Source of the DNA: an uncultured Myxococcales bacterium
GTDB lineage: Bacteria > Myxococcota_A > Bradymonadia > Bradymonadales > Bradymonadaceae
Assembly: GCA_913058025.1 (NCBI GenBank)
Contig: CAJXPN010000034.1
Coordinates: 1-12,895, forward strand
Direction of reading: 5' to 3'
DNA: 12,895 nt
Positions 12,859 to 12,895 of this stretch are shown here, one piece after another. The notes under the pieces were generated by a model. The model did not search any database, was not told the origin of the DNA, and saw only the letters and a list, made by a program, of their open reading frames with translations. Numbering within the stretch: position 1 is the stretch's first letter; every line of letters starts with the position of its first letter. The position numbers and the translations under genes are program-made.

Positions 12859-12895
12859 CTGTCTCTTATACACATCTGACGCTGCCGACGATCTA
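12859..12895 (-). other. Illumina Nextera (Tn5) adapter, i5 side: not native DNA
   Basis: Positions 12859-12877 are the mosaic end in reverse (CTGTCTCTTATACACATCT), and 12878-12891 are the reverse of the Nextera read-1 tail (GACGCTGCCGACGA). The last four bases, TCTA, are consistent with the end of a reversed i5 index; N501 (reverse GCGATCTA) would fit if GCGA was lost, which is uncertain. Confidence 0.97.

Overview
This looks like a metagenomic or draft-genome contig from a high-GC Gram-negative bacterium. The coding style suggests Myxococcota, Bradymonadota or related former Deltaproteobacteria. The evidence is very high G/C at third codon positions, a one-spanner Ser/Thr protein kinase with the HxDxSPQN catalytic loop common in myxobacteria, a large thrombospondin type 3 (calcium-binding) repeat lipoprotein, and a lipoprotein with an Asn/Thr/Ser-rich linker straight after its lipobox. 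This placement rests on style and was not confirmed by a search. Both ends are Illumina Nextera adapter (1-48 and 12859-12895), so native DNA is 49-12858 and both terminal genes are truncated.

Layout. (1) 49-514, minus: partial gene for an unknown protein with an N-terminal membrane anchor. (2) 535-2160, plus: a two-gene operon of a DUF432-like protein and an MscS-family mechanosensitive channel. The channel's ribosome-binding site overlaps the upstream stop codon. (3) 2162-3196, minus: a TPR protein, tail to tail with the channel gene with one base between the stop codons. (4) 3197-3709: a 513-bp non-coding region rich in palindromes, with a candidate promoter for alaS. (5) 3710-6358, plus: complete alaS, followed by a perfect 17-bp-stem terminator shared with the convergent kinase gene. 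(6) 6463-7905, minus: Ser/Thr kinase with one C-terminal transmembrane helix, behind a near-consensus sigma-70 promoter. (7) 8105-10210, plus: divergent TSP3-repeat lipoprotein with its own promoter. (8) 10211-10564: non-coding, holding a tRNA-like relic and a 25-bp perfect hairpin. (9) 12858-10565, minus: rlmN (C-terminal part), a PfkB-family sugar or nucleoside kinase, and the Asn-rich lipoprotein, closely spaced and probably one transcription unit.

How the genes fit together. alaS and rlmN are housekeeping translation genes. The MscS operon points to turgor or osmotic control. The kinase and the TSP3 lipoprotein are divergent envelope-linked genes, but nothing in the sequence proves a functional link. 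I see no CRISPR array, transposase, phage gene, toxin-antitoxin pair or recognisable defence system. The most intriguing items are the DUF432-MscS coupling, the palindrome over the alaS -10 region (which recalls E. coli AlaRS autorepression), the larger 32-bp palindrome upstream, the HCD kinase, and the tRNA-like relic beside a very long perfect hairpin.
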